Shown here: piece after piece, positions 54,501-64,000 of the stretch
How positions within the stretch are numbered: the first letter of the stretch is position 1
How the letters are laid out: each line of letters starts with the position of its first letter
Assembly: GCA_039111635.1 (NCBI GenBank)
Contig: JBCAQO010000004.1
Coordinates: 2,604,001 to 2,668,000, forward strand
Direction: 5' to 3'
DNA length: 64,000 nt
Source of the DNA: Heterobasidion occidentale
Taxonomy: Eukaryota; Basidiomycota; Agaricomycetes; Russulales; Bondarzewiaceae
The notes under the pieces: generated by a model
Told to the model about the DNA's origin: nothing
The model's database searches: none
What the model saw: the letters and a program-made list of their open reading frames with translations, nothing else
Made by a program: the position numbers and the translations under genes

Positions 54501-56350
54501 ACGTCCATTCGGGCCTGCGTGGCACCCCCGGGAATTATCGTGCATCCCAAAGAGTCGATCGATTGATTGGCAATGGTCAGAGATTGTTGCGACTTGAGGC
54601 GGATGGACTGTTCTGAGACTAATTCCTATCGACGACGCAGAAAAGTGTTAGCAAAGGGATGATAGTTGAGAAAGATTGTAGGCCGATTGACCAGTATGAC
54701 AGAGCTATCAATTATCTTCTGCTGCTCATCTCTCAACTGTGCAGAACAGTCTCAGTGATAGCAAGCCTTGAGCGAGATATCAACCTGCCTTTGAAGGACA
54801 AGCAAGATCTCTGAGAGACTTGTACCTGCATTTGCCATGTCGATAGATCAGTTTTTCTAGGTGTCCGATCACAGAAGCAAGCCTCTTAGGGGTCTTGCAT
54901 TTCCCCTTCAGCTGACGCAAAGTAAGATGCGCCTTCAACGAAGCACTCCCAACGAGAGAACGGGCAAACCTTAATTTCGGCCTCTCTATCTTCGAAGTTT
55001 GGAACTATATAGGTCTTGTAGTTTGACGATGCAGGAAGGATGAAGGCGTTAGAAAGCGCATACATCCGGGGAAATACATATTTTGACAAGTGACGCGCGT
55101 CTTGCATCTGCTTCCGTTGGTCTGGCGGCTCGTATGGTTTGGAGGCGGCGCTATGTTTCTGATAATAAGACGGATTCAGTGTGTTCAATATATCTTCATG
55201 AGTGGAGTGAGCAGACGTATGAGCAAGACATAGATCGATGGCATACGTTTCGATGGGAGGCCGACGATGATGTGGTGTTTGTGTGGCACAAATGACGGCC
55301 GCGCGTAGAAAAGACGAGATCGCGCGATCGACACGTCTGCGGCCGTGCGACTGTCGAGTAGAGTCAGAACCAACCTAGTCAAATCATCTGATCTGAAAAC
55401 GACGTACATATTCACTGTCGATTTATCCTCGAACAAAGCATTCGCGGAATTGGTTCGCGACGAAGCCGCCGAGCCGTCTGCGAGACGCATGCGTTTGCGA
55501 GCCTCGCTGCCCTTGGGCTGGCCCTGAGCTTTCCGTTTCGCTCGGATGCGTTCGTCTACAGCTGCGGCAGCGGCAGGTTCTAGCGCTCTTTTGAACGGCG
55601 GCACTTTCATGTATACGATCGGTTCGCCTGTCATCTGGCATAGGCAATCATTGGGCAAAGGTGCGAAAAGACACGTCTCCGTCAAAAGGTGAAACATGGC
55701 GTCCTCTCCGATTCTATGTCGCATTGAGCTGTCGTCAGACGGGATTTGTAGAACAAAAGAGTGCGTATATGCTTGCCTCTTGAGCAGCCGTTCCCATTCG
55801 GGACCTTGCAGCGCGGTGACCGTAGTATTCACGAAGTAGTTTGACACCCCCAGCCGCATCATCCCTGGTTTTCCGCGATCGCTTTCGCCATAGGCCTATT
55901 GATGACGTTGTTTAACACCGACGGGACGGAGCACGCTCGACACGGCCCTACTTACCGAGCGGTAACCTGCAGTGATGATGTTGGGAGCCTTCTTCGACAT
56001 CAGCTTCTCCTGTGCACGGTCGATGATCTGTGCCACGCATGCAACATGCGAAGTGAGCAACGCTCCATCGGCTGAAGGACACGCTTGCGTACGTCGCGCA
56101 TATGCACCATCGGCTCCTCTACCTTCAGCCGCGAGCCACCCCTTCCTGGCAAGGACACACTCTGACGCGTCAAAGCGACCTGCGTCCCTGATACGAACGC
56201 TTTGAAACGCTCAGAGTCCGTTGCCAAGAGCGGAAAGCCGATGCTGGTCGCGGGAGGTTCGAGGATCTCGAGCAGATACGACTGCAAGTCTCTGACGGTC
56301 GGATAGTAGGATTGTAGAATTGACGTTGTGATTCTCGACGTGCTCGACAT
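51507..56350 (-). CDS. TERT: Telomerase reverse transcriptase (TERT)
   Basis: The ATG at 56348-56350 opens MSSTSRITTSILQSYYPTV, a typical TERT start. The TEN/GQ region reads LGVSNYFVNTTVTALQGPEW, then GEDAMFHLL and LFAPLPNDCLCQMTGEP. The T motif is YATESSAFRNRILYFRQDDW. Reverse transcriptase motif A is FVKVDVQACFDTIEQTK (catalytic Asp), motif B' is QIVGIPQGSVLSALLCSFFY, motif C is LLRLIDDYLFIT (the Asp pair), motif D includes EYGCFISREKTL and motif E FPWCGFLINMSDLSV. The C-terminal extension ends IRLGTKAFHTIFSQKPTAYS and GAMIAQLSF, stop 51507-51509. The enzyme copies its RNA template to add telomere repeats. Over 15 short introns are needed; every catalytic motif is intact. Length is about 1,100-1,200 residues, normal for fungi. 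Confidence 0.95.
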
Positions 56351-56709
56351 GGCCGTACGAACGAGTCTGAGCGAATGTGAGACTGTGTGGGGGACGTGGA
56401 TGTGGGAAGACGGCGACTGGCACTGGACGCGTCCTGTCACGCCGTTACGCGATCGGACCCTAGTCTCTAAATGGCGACACGTCCGTAGTCCCTGCGCAAT
56501 ATTTTTGAATATTCTTCGACAGAACGCGTCGTACATATGTACAGGTATGCAAAGAGACACAAAAGACGCGCAATTTAAGACTTTCATCCTCAACACGCAG
56601 TTATCTCACACGCGAGTGCTATTCCTCTTCTCTCTTGCTCGCCCCAGTGATCGTCCTCGAATGTGCTCACGACTGGGCACCCGTATGCGGCTCCACCGGC
56701 GTTGTCTTC
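56351..56709. other. Intergenic between TPR gene and TERT
   Basis: TERT promoter and the 3' side of the TPR gene. No gene seen; plus-strand frames here are antisense chance frames. Confidence 0.5.
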
Positions 56710-57720
56710 TTATCGCGATTCAACCAGCCTATGCAAGGCAGCAAAACCGTCAGCAAGTACATCAACCGCTTGCGTGGATAAACGGCGACAAGACGGCGAC
56801 GCACCCTTCAACTTCTGCTTGTGCGCGCGGTCGCGTTCCTTGTCCATCGCCCGGAGGCGCGAGAGTTCGGCAGTCGCGGCAGGAGCATCTGACACGCAAC
56901 CACAAACGGATCGAGACCGGCTCAGGAGTGAAATCGATGGAAGCACGCACCGGAGGGGCTCTTCTTGATCAGATCTTCGAGCAGCGGCTCCGCCCGCTCG
57001 AAGAATCCGAGCTCGCCGAGCGCCTTTGCCTTGCGGAACACGGCCTTGTAGTTCGCGTCGTTCTTAGACAGTGCCTTTTAGAATGAAGTATGAATGTCGA
57101 TCGAGCTCGAGGAGATGTAGGGATCGAGCGCGCGCGCACCTTGTCCGCGGTCTCCACCGCGCGCTTCCAGTTCTCCTGTTTGATGTGGCACGCGGACATG
57201 TTGGCGTAGATCTTCTCCATCATCTCGTCCGCCTTGTCGCGTCCCTTATCAGACCCTGTCGGCCATATGAGGACGTGGACGTGGACGTACCGCCGTCTTT
57301 GGCTGGGCCAGGGAGCCGTCCGCGCCTGGTGGCGAAAGAGCCGATTTCAAGCCAGATCTGCGGACTCGTTGTCAGAAAAAAATCCCGCACACACGCAGAA
57401 AAAAATCCCGCGCGGGCGGCACTCACTTGTCGATCCCTTGGAGATAGAGCAAGGACTTTAGCCATACACAATAAGACGCGGCACCGGACGTGCGAGAGCG
57501 GGGGCGCCACACTCACCTCGTGGTACCCTCGCAGAGCTGGCGGACGCGCAGATCAGAACGCCGCGCAAAGGATCGCGCGCGCGAGCGCTGGCGAAGCGGA
57601 ACACGCACCTGCCTTCAGGTCGCCCGCCTTGAACGCCTGGTCGCCGACGTCTTTCTTCAGCGTGGCGACTTCGAGCTTCGCCCTCACCTCCGCGGGCGCG
57701 TTGTCGGGAATCGCGACCAT
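56710..57720 (-). CDS. Tetratricopeptide-repeat protein
   Basis: The ATG is at 57718-57720 (MVAIPDNAPAEVRAKLEVAT). The N-terminal helix pair KKDVGDQAFKAGDLKA is a TPR start, continued after an intron by ALRGYHE and LSYLQGIDK. The next TPRs are MMEKIYANMSACHIKQENWK-RAVETADK and NDANYKAVFRKAKALGELG-FFERAEPLLEDLIKKSP. The tail is a basic/acidic helix (TAELSRLRAMDKERDRAH, KQKLKG). The last codons are uncertain; the longest open reading ends at 56710-56712. The arrangement (KKxGDxAFKxGD, three TPRs, charged helix) resembles small cytosolic co-chaperone-like TPR proteins such as TTC9 or the FKBP TPR module, but no catalytic domain is attached. Five introns. Confidence 0.78.
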
Positions 57721-57973
57721 GTCTTGTCGAGCGAGAGATCAAGGGTACAGAAAGCGAGTGATACTAAATTGATAGAGGGTCGGTGGCGCACGGCTGACAA
57801 TTCAGTGAGGGATTTTGCAGAGCAGGCACGGCATGGGTCCGGTATTTACGTCTATTGACCACCTTCCGTTCCCGGCCATCGACCCTCACCACCGTCCTCG
57901 ACGCCGAGTCCCGACGACACCCTAACCCGCCACCACCACCACCGTTCTCCACATTCCACACCCCACCCAACCG
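57721..57973. promoter_or_regulatory. Divergent promoter region
   Basis: 253 bp between the divergent starts of the TPR gene (57720) and the small membrane protein gene (57974). It contains a CCA/CCG repeat stretch just before the latter. No clear TATA box was seen. Confidence 0.4.
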
Positions 57974-58355
57974 ATGGCTCTGCTCACCAGCATCTTCGGC
58001 TTCTCCCTCTTCGGCCTCGCCGCCCGCCTCGGCCAACTCGGCATCCAAAAACGCAACCTCTTCGACAGTGCGTAGACCCCCCCTTCCTCATCTACCATCC
58101 TCACGTCCTCTCCCCCTCCACCTCAATTCTCACTCCCACTCGAATCTCGACCCCGACGCCCGCCGACGCCGCGCAGACCCCGGCGGCCACGTCATCTCCA
58201 TGCTCGCGTTCGGCTACGCGGGGTACTGGGCGCACCAGTGGGACGAGCGCGCGGCCGTCCTCATCGCCGAGAAGCGCGCGGAGATCGCGGCGCGCAGACA
58301 GCGCGCGATCGCCGCGGCTGAGGCGGACGGCGCGGCCGCCCTCGCGGACCTATGA
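57974..58355 (+). CDS. Small mitochondrial-type inner membrane protein, possibly complex I NUXM-like
   Basis: The ATG at 57974 starts MALLTSIFGFSLFGLAARLG then QLGIQKRNLFD. An intron follows, and exon 2 reads NPGGHVISMLAFGYAGYWA, HQWDERAAVLIAEKRAEIAA and ends AALADL with TGA at 58353-58355. The product is about 95 residues with two membrane segments, short loop GGH, then a basic/acidic helix. This layout is shared by a conserved fungal family that I associate with an accessory subunit of mitochondrial complex I (NUXM in Yarrowia). The association is from memory of the pattern and not proven here. An alternative is another small inner-membrane protein. Confidence 0.6.
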
Positions 58356-60295
58356 GCGTTGGCGATGGTCGAGGGCGGCGGGAGGCGGGGGCGCAGTGCG
58401 TGGACGGGCGGGTGTATATTATCACCGTGAGTTCGCGCTCTTTCGTCGCTACTACTCCATGCGTGCGGTCGGTCGGACGAGATCCTTTGTTAATCGTCTC
58501 TTGCCCCCGTCGGGCTTACAGAATGTGCAGAGAGCGGACGCGGTCGTGTATATTCTTTCCAAATGATTCTCTCTTACGACACTCGAAGGCCTAGCGTCCG
58601 CTCAGCGTGAGATCACAGCGTCCCCCCCCTCTTACACGGTTATGCACCGTCGAACGTAGGACACTACTCGTCGGAACACTAAACCGGCATGACCGAACGC
58701 CTTTTACGCCAGGAGCATTCGCTCTCACACCGCGGCGTTGGGCTTGCACCTCACACACGACCTCGAGCAAATGCATATATGCACACATAGTACAGCTGTG
58801 AGCGACGCGCACCCGAATGAAACAAAGGTAAGCGGCGACAAGCGCTAAAAAAGAACACCCGTGTTCGCAGAACGTCCGGCAAGAAAGAGAAAGCATGAAA
58901 AGATCGAACACGGGAAGAGATACGAATTTAGTGTGTGAGCGAGCGTCGGACTCGAAAGGCGAGTGGGGGTGGGATGTGATGGCAATCGCAAGCTCCATAA
59001 AGGAGCATTTGCGAGCAGAAGTGGGAGACGAAGACGAAGGTGAATAAGAAACAGACAGGGCACTGACACCCATTTACATACAAGCTCTCGAAACGAGCGA
59101 ATAAGACGAATCGAACCAAAGCACCCTGAAGCAACTTCAACATCGAACTGAGCAGAAAAAAATAGGACCAAGAAAACGGTCCGAACACGCACACAACATG
59201 TGCGCAGAAGCGAGGCAAAGCAGAGACTGCGACGCGAAAACAGAACAGAGAAAAAAAAACAGATATGGAGCACAAATGGAGTAATACACCACACTTGTAC
59301 AGGTGTTTGTCGGTTGTTTGGCACAGCCCATGCGGTCGGGCCGGCGGGTAGAACAGAGGCAAAGAGGCGTCAGAGGGACACGCTGAAAGAGGCGGCCGTC
59401 CGTCCGTCCGTCCGTCCGCGCTTCGGGGAGATGGGAGCAAGGTGGCGGCCATAGAGCGACCGAGCAGAGTTGGGGTTGAAAGGTAGGATGATGTGAGGGA
59501 GATGGATGAGAGTTATCAGTGAGAGGAGAAACGAGTGTACACGACCGCATGGTCGAATTCCAGATAGTCCTCTCCACCGGGTGAGTAGACTGGCGAGGAG
59601 GGGAGGGGTGACAAAGAGTTAGAGATAGAAAGAATGAGGGTGAGGGAAAACTTCAGCAGGGACAGGATAGCACGAGCGGGTGGCGTTGCTTTAGAACCGC
59701 TTCGTGGACAGTGAGGCGCGATGTATGAGGATAGAGAGTGTGTGAGTGTATGTGTGTGAAGAGAAGAGACAGAGGCAGGGAAGCCGAGACAAGTACAATT
59801 GAAGGAGAGTGGAGCGTGGCATCCTGCGCCCTCGACCGACCGGCCAAACGAGCGAAAAAGAACCAGCGGCGATCAAGGATCGTGGATGCTGCGGGTGTAA
59901 GTGAGAGGAGTCGAAAGCCAAGCACGATGTACAGGGGGGAAACAGAGAGAAAAGAGTGTCAAAATAACAAGCATGCACAGCGAAGCAAGGACACTAGCGC
60001 CAGACCAGCCGGAAGGAGGATGGAGCGAGAACGCGCGAGGTATGGCACAGTGGAAGCGGACGGGTGGTTAAAAAAGGCGATAGTGTCTAAGGGGAGAATC
60101 CGAGATATTCCTTGGTTTGTTCTTGATGTAAGTATGATTCTTGCGTCGGCCTGTAGTATGTATAAACCGAGCCGGCGCGACTTGCTTATGGTAGTGGCTG
60201 GTGGTACACATCGTACAACTATACACTGTACAAGAGGGCGGCCGGGCCCTCGATCCCCGCGAGCCGCAGGCGCGAGTGCGGGGGGAGAAGAAGAT
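58356..60295. other. 1.9 kb purine-biased stretch, no supported gene
   Basis: The plus strand is strongly A/G-rich from about 58840 to 60060. The long minus-strand frames (58591-59073, 58845-59324, 58928-59452, 59137-59577, 59653-59978) are F/L/S/C-rich translations of that bias, mutually overlapping, without domains. It may be a long 3' untranslated region of the gene at 60296-61885, or a non-coding locus. Confidence 0.45.
59396..59418. repeat. CCGT tetranucleotide repeat
   Basis: CCGT repeated nearly six times without interruption. Confidence 0.85.
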
Positions 60296-61885
60296 TCACC
60301 GCAGCTCAAAGGCGCTGCCCAACCCCAGTCCACGGGCCTCGCCTGCGCCTAGACTCTCGAGAACGGGCGCGTCGCCTTCAGCCGGAGCCAGGAGGCCGCC
60401 GAAGCTGATGCGGCGCGCCGCCCGCGGGGGAAACGCAGTCTGGCGCACGCGGCGGAGCGTTCGCGTCGGCGTGCGAGGCGAGCGCGGGGTCTGGGGCGAC
60501 TGCGGAGCGAGGACAGCGTGAGGCTGAGGTTCAAAGGAGGGGATCTGTGTGCGCATATATGCGGGCTCATGGGCAGGCTGAGCGTGCAGCAGGAGCTCGG
60601 GGCCCAACATGGACGGATTGCGCTGCGGGTTCGCGCGGCGGCGAGCGGCGGCGGCGGCGCCGGTGGTCGAGGCTGCCTTGGGAGTGGTAGAGACGGTCTT
60701 GGGGGGTTTCCGGGCGAGGTCCGAATCGGACGTCGTGGGCGTGCTGGACGAGGGTGATGAATCCGATAGTTTGCGGGGCTTTTTTGCGGTCTTGGTGCGA
60801 ACCTTCTCCTCTTCGTCGGAGGAAGGCTCCGTGAGCGAATTGCGTTGTTGTAGTGCGTGCGTCTCGCGCTTGACGGGGACGCCGTAGGAAGGCGCGCGCT
60901 TGAGAGGCTGACGAAGGTTGCCGTAAGAATCAGTACGGCGGACGGTCTTTGCGAGAGGGTCGTGAACAGGTAGCGCATGTTTGTCCGATGAAGAATTGGA
61001 GAGCGTGGACGCGGTTCGGCGGAGGGAAGACTTGGATGAGCGGGCCGATCGCGTGGAGTGCAGAGTGGTGGATGAGGGAGTGGATGGGTTGAGCGTGTGA
61101 GCGTAGATGAGATGCGTATCGGGTGAGTGTGGACGAAGATGATACGGGGGGTTCGCAATGGCGCGCTCGGTGCGTTGGAGACGGTGCATGGCCCTGGGGG
61201 CAAGGCTGTTCGTGAGCGATGGCAGAGAGAGATGAGCGAAGCGACTGACCGAGAGAAGGCGTCGGTGTCGCCGACGTCCAGCCTGGCAGACTGCATAAAG
61301 TCCATGCTCGATTGTCTGTAGAGGGGGCGTCCCACGGCCGGGTGGAAGCCGTCGACGTCGTACAAAAAGTCCTCCTCCTCGATCGTGTTCCTGCGCTTCT
61401 CCTCCTGTGCCTCCTTGGCGCGCTGGCGAGAGAGCTCGATAAGTTTTGAGCGCGTCGCGCGGACCGAATGGGGCCAGTCTAGGGGGCCTTTAGCCTTCAC
61501 GACGCCGCGGGCGACCTTATCGAGGAGATTCGGCGGGGGGACGGGGCCGATGAAGGGGGTGAGGAGGTGGGCAGGGAGGGCATCGAGGGTCTGCAGGGAG
61601 GAAGGGGGGCACCGATGAGACGAGGGGACAGGGGAAGAGCAGACGCGTGCATCGGGCGTCTGAGAAAACACGCACCCTGGCCAGAAGCAAAGACTGATCT
61701 GGCTTCCACTCCCACTCGAGCTCGTCCGGATCAAAGTTGGAGCTCGTCCAGCTGTCTGAGCTCTTTCTGTTGCTGTTGGAGGGGAGAAAGAAGGAGGGCT
61801 GGACGGGAGAGCCGCAGCTGGGAGTGCGGGGGGCGGAGGACTGGGAGAGGCGTGCGGAGGGCAGTCTGAGGTGCGGGTGGGGCAT
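60296..61885 (-). CDS. Conserved Pro/Ser-rich protein, function unknown
   Basis: The ATG at 61883-61885 starts MPHPHLRLPSARLSQSSAPR; in-frame sequence runs up to an alternative ATG at 61993. The first exon has a compact conserved-looking motif, SWTSSNFDPDELEWEWKPDQ. The second has LDALPAHLLTPFIGPVPPPN, LLDKVARGVVKAKGPLDWPH, SVRATRSKLIELSRQRAKEA, EEEDFLYDVDGFHPAVG and YRQSSMDFMQSA. A third exon (60296-about 61185) is basic and Ser/Thr/Pro-rich (TKTAKKPRKLSDSSPSSS; RISFGGLLAPAEGDAPVLES) and ends FELR-stop. The middle exon looks folded and helical, the ends disordered and probably phosphorylated, with a possible nuclear signal. No known family. A 544-codon frame overlapping it on the same strand is an out-of-frame reading. 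Confidence 0.7.
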
Positions 61886-63009
61886 GATGACTGCGAGGGG
61901 AGGGACCGAGTGCGTCGAGGGCATCCGGGGGTAGCCTTTGGGAATAAAGAGAGAGGGAGGGAGAGACGGGGCCGAGCTCGCAAACACGTTCACGCCCGGT
62001 TCAAGGTCCGCCCTCGCCCTTTAGTACCGTCCCCACGCGCCAACGCCCGCCCTAAACAGACGTCCCTCCCCGCGCCACAACGCGTCCCTTCCATCCCGCC
62101 TTTCTGATCAACGATCGCCCCCCGCCCGCGCACACACGTAACCCCCCCGCGTCCCTTTGTTCTCCCAATCCGGCCCATCCCCCGCGCCCTCCGCTGCCCG
62201 CGCGCACTCTCTCACGCCCCAGGAACATCCCGGCCTGCATCCAACTCAATACACGCACTTAGCCTCGATCCACCCCTGGTCCCTGCAGGTCACACGCCTT
62301 CCGAGCGCCCACGATGCCGTTCCATCACCCTCTATTGCAGCGCGATCGGACGCGATCCCCCGACACAACACTTATCACCGTGTCATCTCCTTTGCCAGCC
62401 TTTGCCCTCCCCCTCGGGCCTTCCCTTTATCTTAATCGGCATCCCCTGATCAACATCGATCCTCCCCAGATCCGTCGCCGCTCCGACTCTTCTGTCTGCC
62501 CCCGCCCACGCTTCTCCAGCGATCCTTGGGTGTAAGTCCCCCAGGGCCGACTGCAGGTAAGTTACTGAGATGACCCGTGCGCCCAGGCACGTTCCTGCTT
62601 TCTCGGGGCGAAGCGCGAGACTAGCGCGAGACTATCACCATCATCCATCGCCCAGAGCCGCAACTCGGGACGAAGGGGCGCGCGAACGTGCACGCGTCGC
62701 CTGACCCTCCCCACTGCCTTCTCTTCTAGATAGACTTTCCTCTGGCCACCAGGCGTGAAGCTTCCCCGCATCTCGCTCCAAGTCCTTACATACATCCTAC
62801 TTAATGGACTTACTTACCCATATGGCCTAGAGATAATTACAGCCCGATGTATCGCTCCCTAATTCATCGAAGCGTTTATTAACACAGCCGAAAAGAGAAG
62901 CGAAGCGCAAGGCGCAACGAGAGACACGGAGCGTACATACAAAACAAACAAACGAACAGACCCCAACAAACAAACGACCCGCCGTCGCCCGCCGCCCGCG
63001 TGCGGACGC
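61886..63009. other. GC-rich intergenic, 1.1 kb
   Basis: Promoter and leader of the Pro/Ser-rich gene and the 3' side of the Iws1 gene. The plus strand is C-rich (about 62000-62350). Small frames (62157-62435 plus, 62562-62795 minus) show no known features. Confidence 0.45.
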
Positions 63010-64000
63010 TCACTTCTGCGACAGCTTCCTCGTCAGGCTCCGTATCCGGTCCGCATTCCGCCGCCGCCGCTCCGTGTCCATCGTCACGCTCGACTGCACC
63101 GACACCGCGTGGTTCCGCGGCGCGACCGTGTACGTCCCGAGCTCGCGCTGCGGGATCATCACCGCGTTCTTGCGCACCCTGTTCCGATCGCTCTCGCCCT
63201 CGCGCGCGCGCGCGAGGATCGCGGTCAGCCGGTTCGGCCGCAGCGCGGGCCCGTCCTCGGCCGCGTCCTCGAGCACGGGGATCGCGCGGTCGCGGTACGA
63301 CGCGGAGCGCTTGATGATCGGGCGCGACCACGCGGACACGAGCGCGTTGGCGACGCGCGCGACCTCGGGCGTCACGCGCTTGCACTTGGTGTAGAACAGC
63401 ACGACGCGCCCGAGCTTCGACTCCTTGAGCACGTTTGTGTCGATGTACTCGAGCTTCTGGAGCGTCTCGAGGAATTCCTTTTGGATGTTCAGCGCAGGGA
63501 GGGAGCGGTCGGGCAGCGGCTCGAGCCAGCGCCGCACGCCCTCGAGCAGGTTGTTGTCCACGATCGACTGCGAGAGGCCGGATCTGCGCGCCGGGGCACG
63601 CCGAGTGCGTCAGTCGTCGTCCGAGTGAGAGGGAAAGAGGAGGCGGGGCGCACTTTCGCAGGACCTCCATGACCTGTGGGAGTAACTTGAGCTTCATCGT
63701 CGCGGGCTGGTGGTTAGACCTCGACTTCTCGTCGTCCTCGGCGGCGGCGAGCATCGCCTCGCGGAGGCGCGACACCTCCTCGTCCGCGACGCGGTCCATC
63801 ACGTCCTCGTCCTTCTTGCGCTTCTTCGGCCTCGACGACTTCTTTGGCTTGAGAATATCGTCGATCGCCATGTCCAGCAGAATCTTATCGGCTACAGCCC
63901 CACACCGATACCACCGACACATCCGACGGCCCACCGTCAGCCCTGAACGAGCGAGCGAGACAAGAAAAACACCGCGCACCCTCATTCTTCGGCATTTCTT
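63010..64000 (-). CDS. IWS1: Transcription elongation factor Iws1/Spn1, 5' partial
   Basis: The stop is at 63010-63012, and the gene runs off the right edge. Exons from the edge: a short piece (EMPKNE), then DKILLDMAIDDILKPKKSSR with RPKKRKKDED, VADEEVSRLREAMLAAAEDD, TMKLKLLPQVMEVLRK, and after an intron SGLSQSIVDNNLLEGVRRWL, EPLPDRSLPALNIQKEFLET, LQKLEYIDTNVLKESKLGRV, RVTPEVARVANALVSAWSRP, IIKRSASYRDRAI. This is the TFIIS N-terminal/LW domain of Iws1. The C-terminal tail (RKNAVMIPQRELGTYTVAP; DRIRSLTRKLSQK) also matches the family. Iws1 binds Spt6 and histones and travels with RNA polymerase II. The acidic N-terminal region, expected to contain the Spt6 partner site, is outside the window. 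Confidence 0.93.

Noticed and set aside
58591..59978. Several long F/L/C/S-rich minus-strand frames
   Set aside because: They overlap one another in different frames and simply reflect the pyrimidine-rich strand; no domain, start context or exon pattern.
60349..61983. 544-codon minus-strand open frame, the longest in the window
   Set aside because: It overlaps the Pro/Ser-rich gene on the same strand in another frame. It crosses the intron boundaries of the real gene, and only its middle segment, which belongs to the true exon 2, is protein-like. The rest is a GC-driven P/R/S-rich translation.
62879..63985. 368-codon minus-strand frame ending in a hydrophobic tail
   Set aside because: Only its first 100 codons (DILKPKKSSRPKKRKK) are Iws1; after the donor at the end of VMEVLRK it reads intron and then an Arg/Ala-rich wrong frame. 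The Iws1 domain continues in another frame.
1..64000. CRISPR array, ribosomal RNA genes, LTR retrotransposons, bacterial operons
   Set aside because: No regularly spaced short repeats, no rRNA-like sequence, and no paired long direct repeats with gag/pol frames were seen; intron-rich genes exclude a prokaryotic origin.

Overview
The window is nuclear DNA of a filamentous basidiomycete (Agaricomycetes, most likely a wood-decay species, perhaps Polyporales). Almost every gene is split by many short GT-AG introns of about 50-70 nt, genes lie close together on both strands, and there is a fungal telomerase, a Sec20 SNARE ending in HDEL, aryl-alcohol-oxidase-like GMC oxidoreductases, a P450 and a ring-cleaving dioxygenase. 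The left two thirds is moderately AT-rich and rich in accessory genes. The right end (about 56-64 kb) is clearly GC-richer and holds housekeeping genes. A run of exactly 100 N (40936-41035) marks a scaffold gap.

Layout. 1-0.9 kb: an intradiol (hydroxyquinol/catechol) dioxygenase, cut by the left edge. 1.6-16.4 kb: three paralogues (A, B, C), all on the minus strand, of a fungal family with a WW-like domain (W..HPEG..YFYH) followed by several C-terminal membrane segments. Copy B is a pseudogene, with an in-frame stop and a 703-bp terminal-inverted-repeat element inserted in an exon. A secreted type-B carboxylesterase lies between B and C. 16.7-26.7 kb: complex I assembly factor NDUFAF2, tRNA-Cys, the OST subunit ribophorin II/Swp1, a GH47 mannosidase, an F-box protein and Sec20. 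27-29 kb: a Gly/His-rich repeat protein. 29.5-34.9 kb: a tandem pair of GMC oxidoreductases. 35.5-41.1 kb: a chromodomain protein, a cytochrome P450 and a gene fragment at the gap. 41.3-51.3 kb: Vps51, a Pro/Ser-rich protein, a DUF427 protein, a Shewanella-like phosphatase, tRNA-Thr, an NAD-dependent epimerase/reductase and a coiled-coil protein. 51.5-56.4 kb: telomerase reverse transcriptase. 56.7-64 kb: a TPR protein, a small mitochondrial-type membrane protein, a Pro/Ser-rich conserved protein and the elongation factor Iws1/Spn1.

Functional links. Dioxygenase, P450, carboxylesterase and GMC oxidases fit extracellular and intracellular attack on aromatic compounds, but they are dispersed and not a tight cluster. 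OST, GH47 and Sec20 all serve the secretory pathway. The most unusual content is the WW/multi-membrane-span family with its transposon-damaged member.

Caution. Five reading-frame breaks, spread over four otherwise well-conserved genes, are each explained by one base gained or lost in a homopolymer. They are more likely assembly errors than biology, and the affected genes are annotated as CDS with that warning. Gene limits were built by reading exons by eye; start and stop positions are given where the codon was located, and internal exon borders are approximate unless stated.
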